64,000 nucleotides of DNA from Lichenicoccus sp965277665. Its GTDB lineage: Bacteria; Pseudomonadota; Alphaproteobacteria; Acetobacterales; Acetobacteraceae. Shown here piece after piece: positions 1 to 16,283 of this stretch. The translations under genes and the position numbers were made by a program. How positions within the stretch are numbered: the first letter of the stretch is position 1; each line of letters begins with the position of its first letter. Location: positions 372,001 to 436,000 of the forward strand of contig NZ_OZ255835.1 of NCBI RefSeq assembly GCF_965277665.1. Reading direction: 5' to 3'. The notes beneath the pieces were generated by a model. It saw nothing but the letters and a program-made list of their open reading frames with translations, was not told where the DNA came from and ran no database searches.

Positions 1-386
1 AGGCGAACCCGTCGCCGCCGGTGGGTCCGGCGCTCGGCCAGCGCGGCCTGAACATCATGGCGTTCTGCAAGGAATTCAACGCGCTGACGCAGGGCCTCGA
101 GGTCGGCATGCCGATCCCGGTGGTGATCACCGCATTCGCCGACCGTACCTTCACCTTCATCACCAAGACGCCGCCGAACACCTATTTCCTGCTCAAGGCC
201 GCCAAGATCAGCAAGGGCAGCCCGACGGTTGGTAAGGGGGCCGCAGCAGGGCGTGTAACAACCGCGCAGCTGCGCGAGATCGCGCTCGAGAAGATGAAGG
301 ACATGAACGCCAACGATGTCGACGGTGCGATCCGCATGCTCGCAGGCTCGGCCCGCTCGATGGGCCTGACCGTCGTGGAGGGCTGA
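1..386 (+). CDS. rplK: 50S ribosomal protein L11 (5' end cut by window)
   Basis: Large-subunit protein that binds the GTPase-associated centre of 23S rRNA with L10 and contacts elongation factors. The reading frame is open from base 3 with no start codon, so roughly the first 15 residues lie outside the window; 127 residues are visible. The early GPALGQRGLNIM motif and the TKTPPNTYFL segment are typical of L11, as is the C-terminal RNA-binding half ending GSARSMGLTVVEG. The stop is 4 bp from the rplA start, so the two are co-transcribed. Confidence 0.98.
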   Translation, partial: ANPSPPVGPALGQRGLNIMAFCKEFNALTQGLEVGMPIPVVITAFADRTFTFITKTPPNTYFLLKAAKISKGSPTVGKGAAAGRVTTAQLREIALEKMKDMNANDVDGAIRMLAGSARSMGLTVVEG

Positions 387-390
387 GATC

Positions 391-1083
391 ATGGCCCGTG
401 ACAAGCGCCTGCATGCCGCCCGCGCCAAGCTGACCCACAACAAGGCGTATGGCCTCGATGATGCCATCCGCCTGGTGAAGGGCAACGCCACCGCCAAGTT
501 CGACGAGACCGTCGAGATCTCGCTCGGCCTGGGCATCGACCCGCGTCATGCCGACCAGATGGTGCGCGGCCTGTTGAGCCTGCCGAACGGCACCGGCAAG
601 ACCCTGCGCGTCGCCGTGTTCGCGCGCGGCGCGAAGGCCGAGGAGGCGCTCGCCGCCGGCGCCGACGTGGTGGGCGCCGACGACCTCGCCGAGAAGGTGC
701 AGGCCGGCGAGCTCGGCTTCGACCGCTGCATCGCCACCCCTGACATGATGGCCCTGGTCGGCCGCCTGGGTAAGATCCTCGGCCCACGCGGCCTGATGCC
801 GAACCCGAAGCTCGGCACGGTCACGATGGACGTGAAGGGCGCGGTCACCGCCGCCAAGTCCGGCCAGGTCGAGTTCCGCGCCGAGAAGGCGGGGATCATC
901 CATGCCGGCATCGGCAAGGCCTCGTTCGACGAGGCCAAGCTCGCCGAGAACATCCGCGCGCTGGTGGATGCGATCCAGAAGGCCAAGCCCACGGGTGCGA
1001 AGGGCGTGTATCTGCAGCGGGTGGCGCTGTCGTCCACGATGGGGCCGGGCGTGAAGGTGGACCTGGCTTCGTTCACCGGCTGA
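391..1083 (+). CDS. rplA: 50S ribosomal protein L1
   Basis: 230-aa L1, which forms the mobile L1 stalk of the 50S subunit near the E site. In many bacteria it also represses translation of its own rplK-rplA mRNA. Full length for the family. The PRGLMPNPKLGTVT segment near residue 131 is the conserved L1 RNA-binding signature. ATG start 4 bp after rplK. A 355-bp gap follows before rplJ, so this is the last gene of the L11 operon. Confidence 0.98.
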   Translation: MARDKRLHAARAKLTHNKAYGLDDAIRLVKGNATAKFDETVEISLGLGIDPRHADQMVRGLLSLPNGTGKTLRVAVFARGAKAEEALAAGADVVGADDLAEKVQAGELGFDRCIATPDMMALVGRLGKILGPRGLMPNPKLGTVTMDVKGAVTAAKSGQVEFRAEKAGIIHAGIGKASFDEAKLAENIRALVDAIQKAKPTGAKGVYLQRVALSSTMGPGVKVDLASFTG

Positions 1084-1438
1084 CTGACGCAATGCGAGCC
1101 CGTCCTCCCGGACGGGCCTGAGCAGGGGCGCCGGCGGTTCGGCCGGCGTTCCCGAACCTGTCCAAGACCGCACGTGGCTTCGGCCGTAATGGTGCCTTCC
1201 GGCACCGCGCGCGCAAGACGGGAGATCCGGATGCGATCGGCCATGCGCCGGGGCCCCCCTCTTCAAGGAGGAACAGGGTCCGGCACGGGTCCACGCACTG
1301 GTGGTTCCGGCTGCAACAGGACAGGCGAACCGGATCGTGCGCGCGCCCCCCTTCGCAAAAGAGGGCAAGGTGCGCGTGACGGTCCTTGGGCAACCCGGCC
1401 CGCCGGTCTGATCCGGTGGGCCACGACGGAGACGGGAT
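1084..1438 (+). promoter_or_regulatory. rplA-rplJ intergenic leader (probable L10 leader)
   Basis: 355 bp without a gene. It opens with a perfect 8-bp hairpin (GCCCGTCC / GGACGGGC, 1098-1117, 4-nt loop, no T-tract), then a second stem GCCGGC / GCCGGC (1130-1147). GC-rich potential pairings continue to the rplJ start. By position and size this is where the L10-L12 autoregulatory leader and the rplJL promoter are expected. I could not assign promoter boxes or fold the L10-binding kink-turn by eye. Confidence 0.5.
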
Positions 1439-1969
1439 TTGGACCGTACGGAGAAGCGGGAGTTCGTATCCCTTCTCGGCGCCGTGTTCGCAGAGACGTC
1501 GATGGTCGTCGTCACCCGCAATGACGGGTTGACGGTGGCGGAGGTGACGAAGCTGCGGGCCCGGATGCGCGAGGCGGGTGCGACCTTCAAGGTCGCGAAG
1601 AACCGGCTGGCCATCCTCGCCCTGGATGGGACCAAGTTCGACGGCATCGCGCCGCTGCTGAAGGGACCGACCGCGCTCGCGTGGGCGACCGACCCGGTGG
1701 CGGTGGCGAAGGTGGCCGTCGAGTTCGCCAAGACCAACGAGAAGCTTGTCGTGCTCGGTGGAGCGCTCGGAGCCCAGACGCTGAATGCGGACGGGATCAA
1801 GGCGCTGGCCGAGCTGCCATCCCTGGATACCCTGCGCGCGCAGCTGGTGGGCCTCATTGCCACGCCGGCCACGCGTATCGCGGGCGTGCTCCAGGCACCG
1901 GCGGCGCAGCTCGCGCGGGTCTTTGGCGCCTACGCCAAGAAGGACGAGGCGCAAGCCGAGGCAGCTTAG
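1439..1969 (+). CDS. rplJ: 50S ribosomal protein L10
   Basis: 176-aa L10, the base of the L7/L12 stalk. The N-terminal half binds 23S rRNA beside L11. The C-terminal helix (LARVFGAYAKK region) holds L7/L12 dimers. The start is TTG, chosen because MDRTEKREFVSLL matches the family N-terminus and a GGAGACGGGA Shine-Dalgarno-like stretch lies just upstream; no ATG or GTG in frame fits. The family normally regulates rplJL translation through an L10-(L12) complex binding the leader, and a 355-bp leader is present. Confidence 0.97.
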   Translation: MDRTEKREFVSLLGAVFAETSMVVVTRNDGLTVAEVTKLRARMREAGATFKVAKNRLAILALDGTKFDGIAPLLKGPTALAWATDPVAVAKVAVEFAKTNEKLVVLGGALGAQTLNADGIKALAELPSLDTLRAQLVGLIATPATRIAGVLQAPAAQLARVFGAYAKKDEAQAEAA

Positions 1970-2069
1970 GCTGTTGCACACGATTTGGTGAGCTCGGGAA
2001 CCGGGCTTGCTTCGAACCCACCCCAGACTTGCTTTCCAACCACCAGTGTCTAGATTAGGAAGACCAATC

Positions 2070-2450
2070 ATGGCCGATCTGTCGAAACTTGTTGACGAGC
2101 TGTCCACCCTGACGGTTCTCGAGGCGGCTGAGCTGTCGAAGCTCCTCGAGGAGAAGTGGGGCGTGTCCGCGGCGGCGCCGGTTGCCGCGGCAGCCGCTCC
2201 GGCGGGCGGCGGCGCGGCTGCGGCTCCGGTCGAGGAGCAGACCGAATTCACCGTCATCCTCGCTACCATCGGTGACAAGAAGATCAACGTCATCAAGGAG
2301 ATCCGCACCATCACCGGCCTCGGGCTGAAGGAAGCCAAGGATCTGGTCGAGGGTGCGCCGAAGACGGTGAAGGAAGGCGTCAACAAGGAAGACGCCGCCA
2401 AGTTCAAGAAGCAGCTGGAAGAGCAGGGCGCCACTGTCGAGATCAAGTAA
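2070..2450 (+). CDS. rplL: 50S ribosomal protein L7/L12
   Basis: 126-aa stalk protein that recruits and stimulates GTPase factors. N-terminal dimerisation domain (residues 1-33), an Ala/Pro/Gly-rich hinge (about 34-52) and the C-terminal factor-binding domain containing KEAKDLVEGAPK. An upstream in-frame extension is open, but MADLSKLVDELS is the conserved start and TTAGGAAGACC upstream supplies the ribosome site. Separated from rpoB by a 312-bp structured gap. Confidence 0.98.
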   Translation: MADLSKLVDELSTLTVLEAAELSKLLEEKWGVSAAAPVAAAAAPAGGGAAAAPVEEQTEFTVILATIGDKKINVIKEIRTITGLGLKEAKDLVEGAPKTVKEGVNKEDAAKFKKQLEEQGATVEIK

Positions 2451-2762
2451 GCATCCTGACACGCCTGCTGCTTCTCGGGAGAGGCAGCCGGTTTCTCAGG
2501 AGAACCGGTTTCTGCAGAAGAGCCGGTCTCTGCAGATGAGACAAAGGGCCGGCGACTAGCGCGATGGGGGGCGGGTGCCGAGGTTCGGTGCCCGCCCCGT
2601 TGGCCGTGCGGCATCCGGATGCTGATACGGACAGAGGGTGATTTTGCAACCGATTTCGGTGGCGCCCAGGAGCGGGCCGCAGTGCCGGGGCGCCGGATGA
2701 CGGCGTGTCCCAGGTCGCGCGGCGACGGTTCCCGGGTCGAGCAGGGCAGGACAGGGCAGGCG
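2451..2762 (+). promoter_or_regulatory. rplL-rpoB intergenic region with tandem repeat and long hairpin
   Basis: 312 bp without a supported gene. Three 18-bp tandem units occupy 2485-2502, 2503-2520 and 2521-2538; all contain CCGGT(T/C)TCT, and units 2-3 end TCTGCAGA(A/T)G. A 14-bp stem follows (2568-2581 with 2585-2598, two wobble pairs, 3-nt loop) without a T-tract. The stem could be an attenuator or RNA-processing site that sets the L12:beta ratio, as is known for rplL-rpoB in other bacteria; here that role is inference. Confidence 0.5.
2485..2538 (+). repeat. 3 x 18-bp tandem repeat upstream of rpoB
   Basis: Three imperfect 18-bp units in direct tandem. Units 2 and 3 differ at 4 of 18 positions. 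It is non-coding as far as can be seen and lies between rplL and rpoB. Confidence 0.7.
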
Positions 2763-6962
<4,200 letters not shown>

Positions 6963-6972
6963 GAGCTCGGTT

Positions 6973-7113
6973 GATAATGCTACTACGGCGGTCATCCGAG
7001 GCGGCTGTCTGCGCTTCCGGTGCTCACGGCCAGACGGCCGCTCCGCTCCGGTTCTCGACAGGCCGCCCCGGGGGGCGCCAAAGGGCGCCTCTGACTCGCC
7101 GTAGCGCATTCTC
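6973..7113 (+). repeat. Palindromic intergenic element, subtype A, copy 1 (rpoB-rpoC gap)
   Basis: 141 bp bounded by an imperfect terminal inverted repeat: left GATAATGCTACTACGGCG, right end reverse-complements to GAGAATGCGCTACGGCG. The core contains GGTGCTCACGGCC and GGCCGCTCCGCTCCGGT. It occupies most of the 225-bp gap between rpoB and rpoC and would fold into one long hairpin in the transcript. Same family as 11453, 28327, 38593, 47339 and 51095. Confidence 0.85.
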
Positions 7114-7187
7114 AACCGGCTTTGAGGTAACTGCCTTGGCCGTCTGCCACCCGGTTTCGATTTTCACCCTCTCAGGGGTCACGACGC

Positions 7188-11381
<4,194 letters not shown>

Positions 11382-11403
11382 GCCGCAGACCTGCTCCAAG
11401 ACT

Positions 11404-11442
11404 GGGCCGCTGAGGGGATCCCCTCGGCGGCCCATTTCTTTT
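11404..11442 (+). terminator. Rho-independent terminator of rpoBC
   Basis: Stem GGGCCGC-T-GAGGGG paired with CCCCTC-G-GCGGCCC (one G-T wobble, 2-nt AT loop) followed by ATTTCTTTT. It is the clearest intrinsic terminator in the window and ends the transcript 23 bp after the rpoC stop. Confidence 0.92.
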
Positions 11443-11452
11443 GAGCCCGTCC

Positions 11453-11596
11453 GACAATGCTACTACGCTGGCGATCCGACGCGCCTTTCCTGCGCTCCGG
11501 TGCTCACGGCCACAGGAGGCCGCTCCGCTCCGGTGCTCGGAAAGTCACGCCGGGCGTGCCGCTGCGCAGCACTCTCGCTCAGCGTAGCGCATTCTC
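11453..11596 (+). repeat. Palindromic intergenic element, subtype A, copy 2 (after rpoC)
   Basis: 144 bp, same family as 6973-7113. The left arm reads CTACGCTG and the right arm CAGCGTAG, whereas copies 1 and 3 have CTACGGCG and CGCCGTAG. Pairing is kept by changes on both sides, which argues that the folded structure is maintained. It lies just after the rpoC terminator. Confidence 0.85.
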
Positions 11597-11686
11597 GGCC
11601 GGGCTCGCCCTGGAAGGCTTGCAGAAGATCAGGAACGCTGCCCAGGACCCCGCCAAAAGCCGGCCCTCTGCGATATACTTATATTA

Positions 11687-11736
11687 GTGGGGGTCTGGGG
11701 CCTCAGGCCCTAGCGGGTCCAGGGCAGAGCCCTGGC
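11687..11736 (+). repeat. GGGTCTGGGG-type intergenic repeat, copy 1
   Basis: Contains GGGGGTCTGGGGCCTCAGG, then GGGTCCAGGGCAGAGCCCTGG with internal stem CCAGGGC / GCCCTGG. Related in sequence to the element at 23856-23976. Common-looking GC-rich intergenic repeat with hairpin potential. Confidence 0.6.
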
Positions 11737-11790
11737 TGCTTGTGTTGCAACGACCGCATGACTGAGCTTCGCTCCTGCGCCCAACGCGGC

Positions 11791-11819
11791 TTGACTCAGC
11801 ACCAACCGCTTCGTAGGTT
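11791..11819 (+). promoter_or_regulatory. Candidate sigma-70 promoter for the rpsL operon
   Basis: TTGACT (11791-11796), a 17-bp spacer and TAGGTT (11814-11819). Transcription would start near 11826 and leave a leader of about 230 nt before rpsL. The box match is good at -35 and moderate at -10. This is an inference from sequence only. Confidence 0.4.
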
Positions 11820-12053
11820 CCGCGCCCTCGGCTGACCTTCACCAAGGTCGTTTGGAAGCCGTCGAATGCAGCACCGATTAGCGTGCGGCGCCGCTCCTCT
11901 GGCTACCAGGGTGCTCAGGCCGAACGTGATCAGGACGCCGCGCGGAGGGCTAGCCCGTCCGATGCGGTTTTTGTGTTGCGATCGGCGGGTGCAGGCGAAG
12001 GTCGGCGCAAGCACGGGCCGGGGACGGCACAAAGAGGATCGGGACAGAGGCGT

Positions 12054-12425
12054 ATGCCCACCATCAACCAGCTGATCGCCAAGGGGCGCGAGCCCGCTGC
12101 CAAGCGCAACAAGGTGCCGGCCCTGCAGGGCTGCCCGCAGAAGCGTGGGGTATGCACGCGCGTCTATACGACGACCCCGAAGAAGCCGAACTCGGCGCTT
12201 CGCAAGGTTGCCAAGGTGCGCCTGACGAACGGCTACGAGGTGGTGAGCTACATTCCGGGCGAGGGCCACAACCTGCAGGAGCACAGCGTGGTCCTGATCC
12301 GTGGCGGCCGCGTGAAGGATCTTCCGGGCGTGCGCTACCACATCCTGCGCGGCGTGCTCGACACGCAGGGGATCGCCAAGCGCCGCCAGCGTCGTTCGCT
12401 CTACGGCGCCAAGCGCCCGAAGTAA
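12054..12425 (+). CDS. rpsL: 30S ribosomal protein S12
   Basis: 123-aa decoding-centre protein. The start MPTINQLIAKGR is the universal S12 N-terminus; the longer open frame upstream is rejected. The accuracy-centre segments TTPKKPNSALRK and VKDLPGVRYH carry lysines at the streptomycin-resistance positions (E. coli K42 and K87 equivalents), so the protein looks wild type. It lies 14 bp upstream of rpsG. Confidence 0.99.
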   Translation: MPTINQLIAKGREPAAKRNKVPALQGCPQKRGVCTRVYTTTPKKPNSALRKVAKVRLTNGYEVVSYIPGEGHNLQEHSVVLIRGGRVKDLPGVRYHILRGVLDTQGIAKRRQRRSLYGAKRPK

Positions 12426-12439
12426 GAGGATATCGAGGG

Positions 12440-12916
12440 ATGAGTCGCCGCCGCCGCGCCGTCAAGCGCGAGATCCTGCCGGACCCCAAGTTCGGTGACG
12501 TCGTCGTCACGCGCTTCATGAACGCGCTGATGTATGACGGCAAGAAATCCACCGCCGAGGGCATCGTCTATGGTGCGTTCGAGTCGATGCGTCGCCGCGG
12601 GGGTGCCGCGGCCGATCCGGTGCGGATGTTCCACGAGGCGCTGGAGAACGTGAAGCCGGCCGTCGAGGTGCGCTCGCGCCGTGTCGGTGGCGCCACCTAC
12701 CAGGTGCCGGTCGAGGTGCGCACCGAGCGTCGCCAGGCGCTGGCGATCCGCTGGCTGATCGACAGCTCGCGCAAGCGCGGCGAGCACACCATGCAGGAGC
12801 GTCTCTCCAACGAGCTGCTCGACGCGGTGAACAACCGCGGCACCGCCGTGAAGAAGCGCGAAGATACGCACCGGATGGCGGAGGCGAACAAGGCCTTCAG
12901 CCATTACCGCTGGTAA
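12440..12916 (+). CDS. rpsG: 30S ribosomal protein S7
   Basis: 158-aa primary 16S rRNA-binding protein that nucleates the 30S head. MSRRRRAVKREILPDPKFGD and the C-terminal HRMAEANKAFSHYRW are family hallmarks. ATG preceded by ATCGAGGG. In most bacteria fusA follows directly, but here the next gene, 76 bp on, is tuf. Confidence 0.99.
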   Translation: MSRRRRAVKREILPDPKFGDVVVTRFMNALMYDGKKSTAEGIVYGAFESMRRRGGAAADPVRMFHEALENVKPAVEVRSRRVGGATYQVPVEVRTERRQALAIRWLIDSSRKRGEHTMQERLSNELLDAVNNRGTAVKKREDTHRMAEANKAFSHYRW

Positions 12917-12992
12917 GGCTCAAGGCGACTACAGGCTTTCACACCCTTCAACCCTGCGCCCGGTCACAGGCTGCGGTAACGGAGAGACGACG

Positions 12993-14183
12993 ATGGCTAA
13001 GGCGAAATTCGAGCGGAACAAGCCGCACTGCAACATCGGCACGATCGGCCACGTGGATCATGGCAAGACGTCGCTGACGGCTGCGATCACCAAGACCCTG
13101 GCGAAGGTCGGCGGCGCCGTCTACACGGCGTATGACCAGATCGACAAGGCACCGGAAGAGCGCGCCCGTGGCATCACGATCTCGACCGCGCATGTCGAGT
13201 ACGAGACCAAGGCGCGCCACTACGCCCATGTCGACTGCCCCGGCCACGCCGACTATGTGAAGAACATGATCACCGGCGCCGCCCAGATGGATGGCGCGAT
13301 CCTGGTGGTGTCTGCCGCCGACGGCCCGATGCCGCAGACCCGCGAGCACATCCTGCTGGCCCGCCAGGTCGGCGTGCCGGCCCTGGTGGTGTTCCTGAAC
13401 AAGGTCGACATGGTCGACGATCCCGAGCTGCTCGAGCTGGTCGAGATGGAGGTGCGCGAGCTGCTCTCCTCCTACCAGTTCCCCGGCGACGACATCCCGG
13501 TGATCAAGGGCTCTGCCCTGGTGACGCTGGAAAATGGCGACCCGGTGCTCGGCGAAGATGCCGTGATGGAGCTGATGAATGCGGTCGACACCTACATCCC
13601 GCAGCCCGAGCGGCCGATCGACCGTCCGTTCCTGATGCCGATCGAGGACGTGTTCTCGATCTCCGGCCGCGGCACCGTGGTCACCGGCCGCGTCGAGCGT
13701 GGCATCGTGAACGTGGGCGACGAGATCGAGATCGTCGGCCTGAAGAACACGGTGAAGACCATCGTCACCGGCGTCGAGATGTTCCGCAAGCTGCTGGACC
13801 GTGGCCAGGCCGGCGACAATATCGGCGCGCTGCTGCGCGGCACCAAGCGCGAGGATGTCGAGCGCGGCCAGGTGCTGGCGAAGCCCGGCTCGATCACCCC
13901 GCACACCAAGTTCAAGGCCGAGGCCTACATCCTCACCAAGGAGGAGGGTGGCCGCCATACGCCGTTCTTCACCAACTACCGTCCGCAGTTCTACTTCCGC
14001 ACGACCGACGTGACGGGTGTGGTGCAGCTGCCGGAAGGCACCGAGATGGTGATGCCGGGCGACAACGTGTCGATGGATGTCGAGCTGATCGCGCCGATCG
14101 CCATGGATGAGGGCCTGCGTTTTGCGATCCGCGAGGGTGGCCGCACCGTCGGCGCCGGCGTGGTGGCTTCGATCACCGCCTGA
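12993..14183 (+). CDS. tuf: Translation elongation factor Tu
   Basis: 396-aa GTPase that delivers aminoacyl-tRNA to the ribosome. G1 motif GHVDHGKT (residues 19-26), switch II DCPGHADY, G4 NKVD and G5 SAL are all present; domains II and III are complete. AACGGAGAGACG supplies the ribosome site. It sits between rpsG and rpsJ with gaps of 76 and 59 bp and no terminator, so it probably links the str and S10 operons. The usual fusA partner is absent upstream. Confidence 0.99.
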   Translation: MAKAKFERNKPHCNIGTIGHVDHGKTSLTAAITKTLAKVGGAVYTAYDQIDKAPEERARGITISTAHVEYETKARHYAHVDCPGHADYVKNMITGAAQMDGAILVVSAADGPMPQTREHILLARQVGVPALVVFLNKVDMVDDPELLELVEMEVRELLSSYQFPGDDIPVIKGSALVTLENGDPVLGEDAVMELMNAVDTYIPQPERPIDRPFLMPIEDVFSISGRGTVVTGRVERGIVNVGDEIEIVGLKNTVKTIVTGVEMFRKLLDRGQAGDNIGALLRGTKREDVERGQVLAKPGSITPHTKFKAEAYILTKEEGGRHTPFFTNYRPQFYFRTTDVTGVVQLPEGTEMVMPGDNVSMDVELIAPIAMDEGLRFAIREGGRTVGAGVVASITA

Positions 14184-14242
14184 AGCCGGCGCCAGGCGTC
14201 CCGGACCCCGCCCCGTATTGATGAAGTTGGACTGACCGCAAG

Positions 14243-14551
14243 ATGGACAACCAGAACATCCGCATTCGCCTGAAGGCGTATGATCACCGCGTGCTGGACA
14301 ACAGCACGAAGGAGATCGTGAACACGGCGAAGCGTACGGGTGCGCGGGTTCGGGGCCCCATCCCGCTGCCGACGCATATCGAGCGGTTCACCGTGAACCG
14401 CTCCCCCCACGTGGACAAGAAAAGCCGCGAGCAGTTCGAGATCCGGACGCATCGCCGGCTGCTCGACATCGTCGAGCCGACCCCGCAGACCGTGGACGCC
14501 CTGATGAAGCTCGACCTCGCCTCCGGCGTGGACGTCGAGATAAAGCTGTAA
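14243..14551 (+). CDS. rpsJ: 30S ribosomal protein S10
   Basis: 102-aa 30S head protein; in other bacteria (NusE) it also partners NusB in antitermination. NIRIRLKAYDHRVLDNS at the start and GVDVEIKL at the end match the family. First gene of the S10 operon. No strong Shine-Dalgarno is visible before the ATG. 10 bp upstream of rplC. Confidence 0.98.
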   Translation: MDNQNIRIRLKAYDHRVLDNSTKEIVNTAKRTGARVRGPIPLPTHIERFTVNRSPHVDKKSREQFEIRTHRRLLDIVEPTPQTVDALMKLDLASGVDVEIKL

Positions 14552-14561
14552 GGTCCAGACG

Positions 14562-15263
14562 ATGCGCACCGGATTGATCGCAAAGAAGCTGGGCATGTCC
14601 CGGTTGTTCAAGGACGACGGCACGCACGTGCCGGTCACCGTCCTGCACCTGGACAACCTCCAGGTGGTGGATACCCGCACCGAGGAACGCGACGGCTACA
14701 CCGCCGTGCAGCTCGGCAGCGGCAATGCCAAGGTGAAGAACGTCAGCAAGCCGAACCGCGGCCATTTCGCTCGCACCAAGGTCGAGCCGAAGAAGAAGCT
14801 GGTCGAGTTCCGCGTGGCCGCCGATGCGGTGCTGGAGCCGGGTGCGAGCCTGTCGGCGGCGCATTTCGTGGTCGGGCAGAAAGTGGACGTCACCGGCACC
14901 AGCAAGGGCAAGGGCTTCGCCGGCGGCATGAAGCGCTGGAACTTCTCGGGTCTCGAGGCGAGCCACGGCGTGTCGGTGAGCCATCGTTCGCTGGGTTCGA
15001 CCGGCAACCGGCAGGATCCCGGCAAGACCTTCAAGAACAAGAAGATGGCGGGGCATCTCGGGCACGAGCGGATCACCACGCTGAACCTCGAGGTCGCCCT
15101 GGTCGATGTCGAGCGCAACCTGCTGATGATCCGCGGCGCGATCCCGGGTGCGAAGAACGATTTTGTTCTCGTGCGCGATGCGATCAAGAAGGTCCGGCAT
15201 GCGGATGCGCCGTATCCGGCCGGCTTGCACGGGGCCGAAGTCGCTCCGGCCGCGGCCGAGTGA
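14562..15263 (+). CDS. rplC: 50S ribosomal protein L3
   Basis: 233-aa early assembly protein near the peptidyl-transferase centre. The conserved GTSKGKGFAGGMKRWNF segment (about residues 111-127), GSTGNRQDPG and KNKKMAGHLG are present. ATG start. Its stop is 11 bp before the chosen rplD start. Confidence 0.98.
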   Translation: MRTGLIAKKLGMSRLFKDDGTHVPVTVLHLDNLQVVDTRTEERDGYTAVQLGSGNAKVKNVSKPNRGHFARTKVEPKKKLVEFRVAADAVLEPGASLSAAHFVVGQKVDVTGTSKGKGFAGGMKRWNFSGLEASHGVSVSHRSLGSTGNRQDPGKTFKNKKMAGHLGHERITTLNLEVALVDVERNLLMIRGAIPGAKNDFVLVRDAIKKVRHADAPYPAGLHGAEVAPAAAE

Positions 15264-15274
15264 GGAAGAGGGCC

Positions 15275-15934
15275 ATGGATTTCGACATCAAGACCCTCGA
15301 TAACGGCAGCGCCGGCACCATCGGCCTGCCCGACGAGATCTTTGCCACCACCCCGCGCACCGACATCATGGCGCGTGTGGTGCACTGGCAGCTGGCGCGC
15401 CGCCGCAGCGGCAACCACAAGGTCAAGGGTATGGGCGAGGTGTCCGGCACCACGCGCAAGCCGTACAAGCAGAAGGGCACCGGCAACGCCCGCCAGGGCA
15501 GCCTGCGCGCGCCGCAGTTCCGCACCGGCGGCGCCGTGCACGGCCCGGTCGTGCGCGACCACGGCTATTCGCTGCCGAAGAAGGTGCGCCGCCTCGGCCT
15601 GATCTCGGCGCTGTCGCAGAAGGCCTCCGAGGGTCGGCTGGTGGTGCTCGACGAGACCGGCGCCGGCGGCAAGACCGCCGAGCTTGCGAAGAAGCTCAAG
15701 GTGCTCGGCTGGAACTCGGCGCTGATCGTGGACAGCGTGGTGAACGAGACCTTCCTGCGCGCCGCCCGCAACCTGCCGCGTATCGACGTGCTGCCGGGCG
15801 TCGGCGCCAACGTCTATGACATCCTCAACCACGACGTGCTGGTGATCACGCGCGCAGGCGTCGATGCCCTGAAGGCCCGCCTCTCTCATGAGCATACGGC
15901 TCATGGCGATGCGCACGAGGAGCACGCGGCATGA
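15275..15934 (+). CDS. rplD: 50S ribosomal protein L4
   Basis: 219-aa protein of the exit tunnel; in E. coli it regulates the S10 operon. A GTG five codons upstream would overlap rplC by 4 bp, but the ATG at 15275 is preferred because AGGAAGAGGG lies at proper spacing and MDFDIKTLDNG fits the family. The tunnel loop, KPYKQKGTGNARQGS, is intact. The stop overlaps the rplW start (ATGA). Confidence 0.97.
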   Translation: MDFDIKTLDNGSAGTIGLPDEIFATTPRTDIMARVVHWQLARRRSGNHKVKGMGEVSGTTRKPYKQKGTGNARQGSLRAPQFRTGGAVHGPVVRDHGYSLPKKVRRLGLISALSQKASEGRLVVLDETGAGGKTAELAKKLKVLGWNSALIVDSVVNETFLRAARNLPRIDVLPGVGANVYDILNHDVLVITRAGVDALKARLSHEHTAHGDAHEEHAA

Positions 15935-16266
15935 CCAACATCCTGGCTATTCGCCGCAAGGCGGAGCGTCTGTCCCGCGAGGCGATGTTCGACATCGTTC
16001 GCGCCCCGGTGATCACCGAGAAGGCGACGGCGCTATCCGAGAAGAACCAGGTCGTGTTCAGCGTGGCCCTGTCGGCCAGCAAGCCGCAGATCAAGGCGGC
16101 GATCGAGGGGCTGTTCGGCGTCAAGGTGCTGGGCGTCAACACGCTCATCCAGAAGGGCAAGACCAAGCGGTTCCGTGGTCGTCCGGGCGTCAGGTCCGAC
16201 GTGAAGAAGGCGTTCGTGCAGCTTGCCGAGGGACAGTCGATCGACCTGTCCGCGAAGCTGGCCTGA
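15931..16266 (+). CDS. rplW: 50S ribosomal protein L23
   Basis: 111-aa protein at the tunnel exit, docking site for trigger factor and SRP. The core starts at APVITEKATAL (about residue 25). There are about 15 more N-terminal residues than in many L23 proteins, but the ATG overlapping the rplD stop by 4 bp is the only good start before the core. IQKGKTKRFRGRPG is the tunnel loop. Confidence 0.97.
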   Translation: MTNILAIRRKAERLSREAMFDIVRAPVITEKATALSEKNQVVFSVALSASKPQIKAAIEGLFGVKVLGVNTLIQKGKTKRFRGRPGVRSDVKKAFVQLAEGQSIDLSAKLA

Positions 16267-16283
16267 ACGCGAGGTAGCATCAG

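Larger units (their letters stand above)
11382..12053 (+). other. 672-bp rpoC-rpsL intergenic region
   Basis: No gene is supported here. In order it holds the rpoC terminator (11404-11442), a type A palindromic repeat (11453-11596), an AT-rich stretch (TATACTTATATT near 11674), a GGGTCTGGGG-type repeat (11687-11736), a candidate promoter (11791-11819), and a leader of about 230 nt before rpsL. Open frames crossing it have no family resemblance and no good ribosome sites. Confidence 0.7.

Noticed and set aside
2619..2762. 48-codon N-terminal extension of rpoB in the open frame.
   Set aside because: No beta-subunit homology; MNAIIGNAGAFSGAKSF is the natural start.
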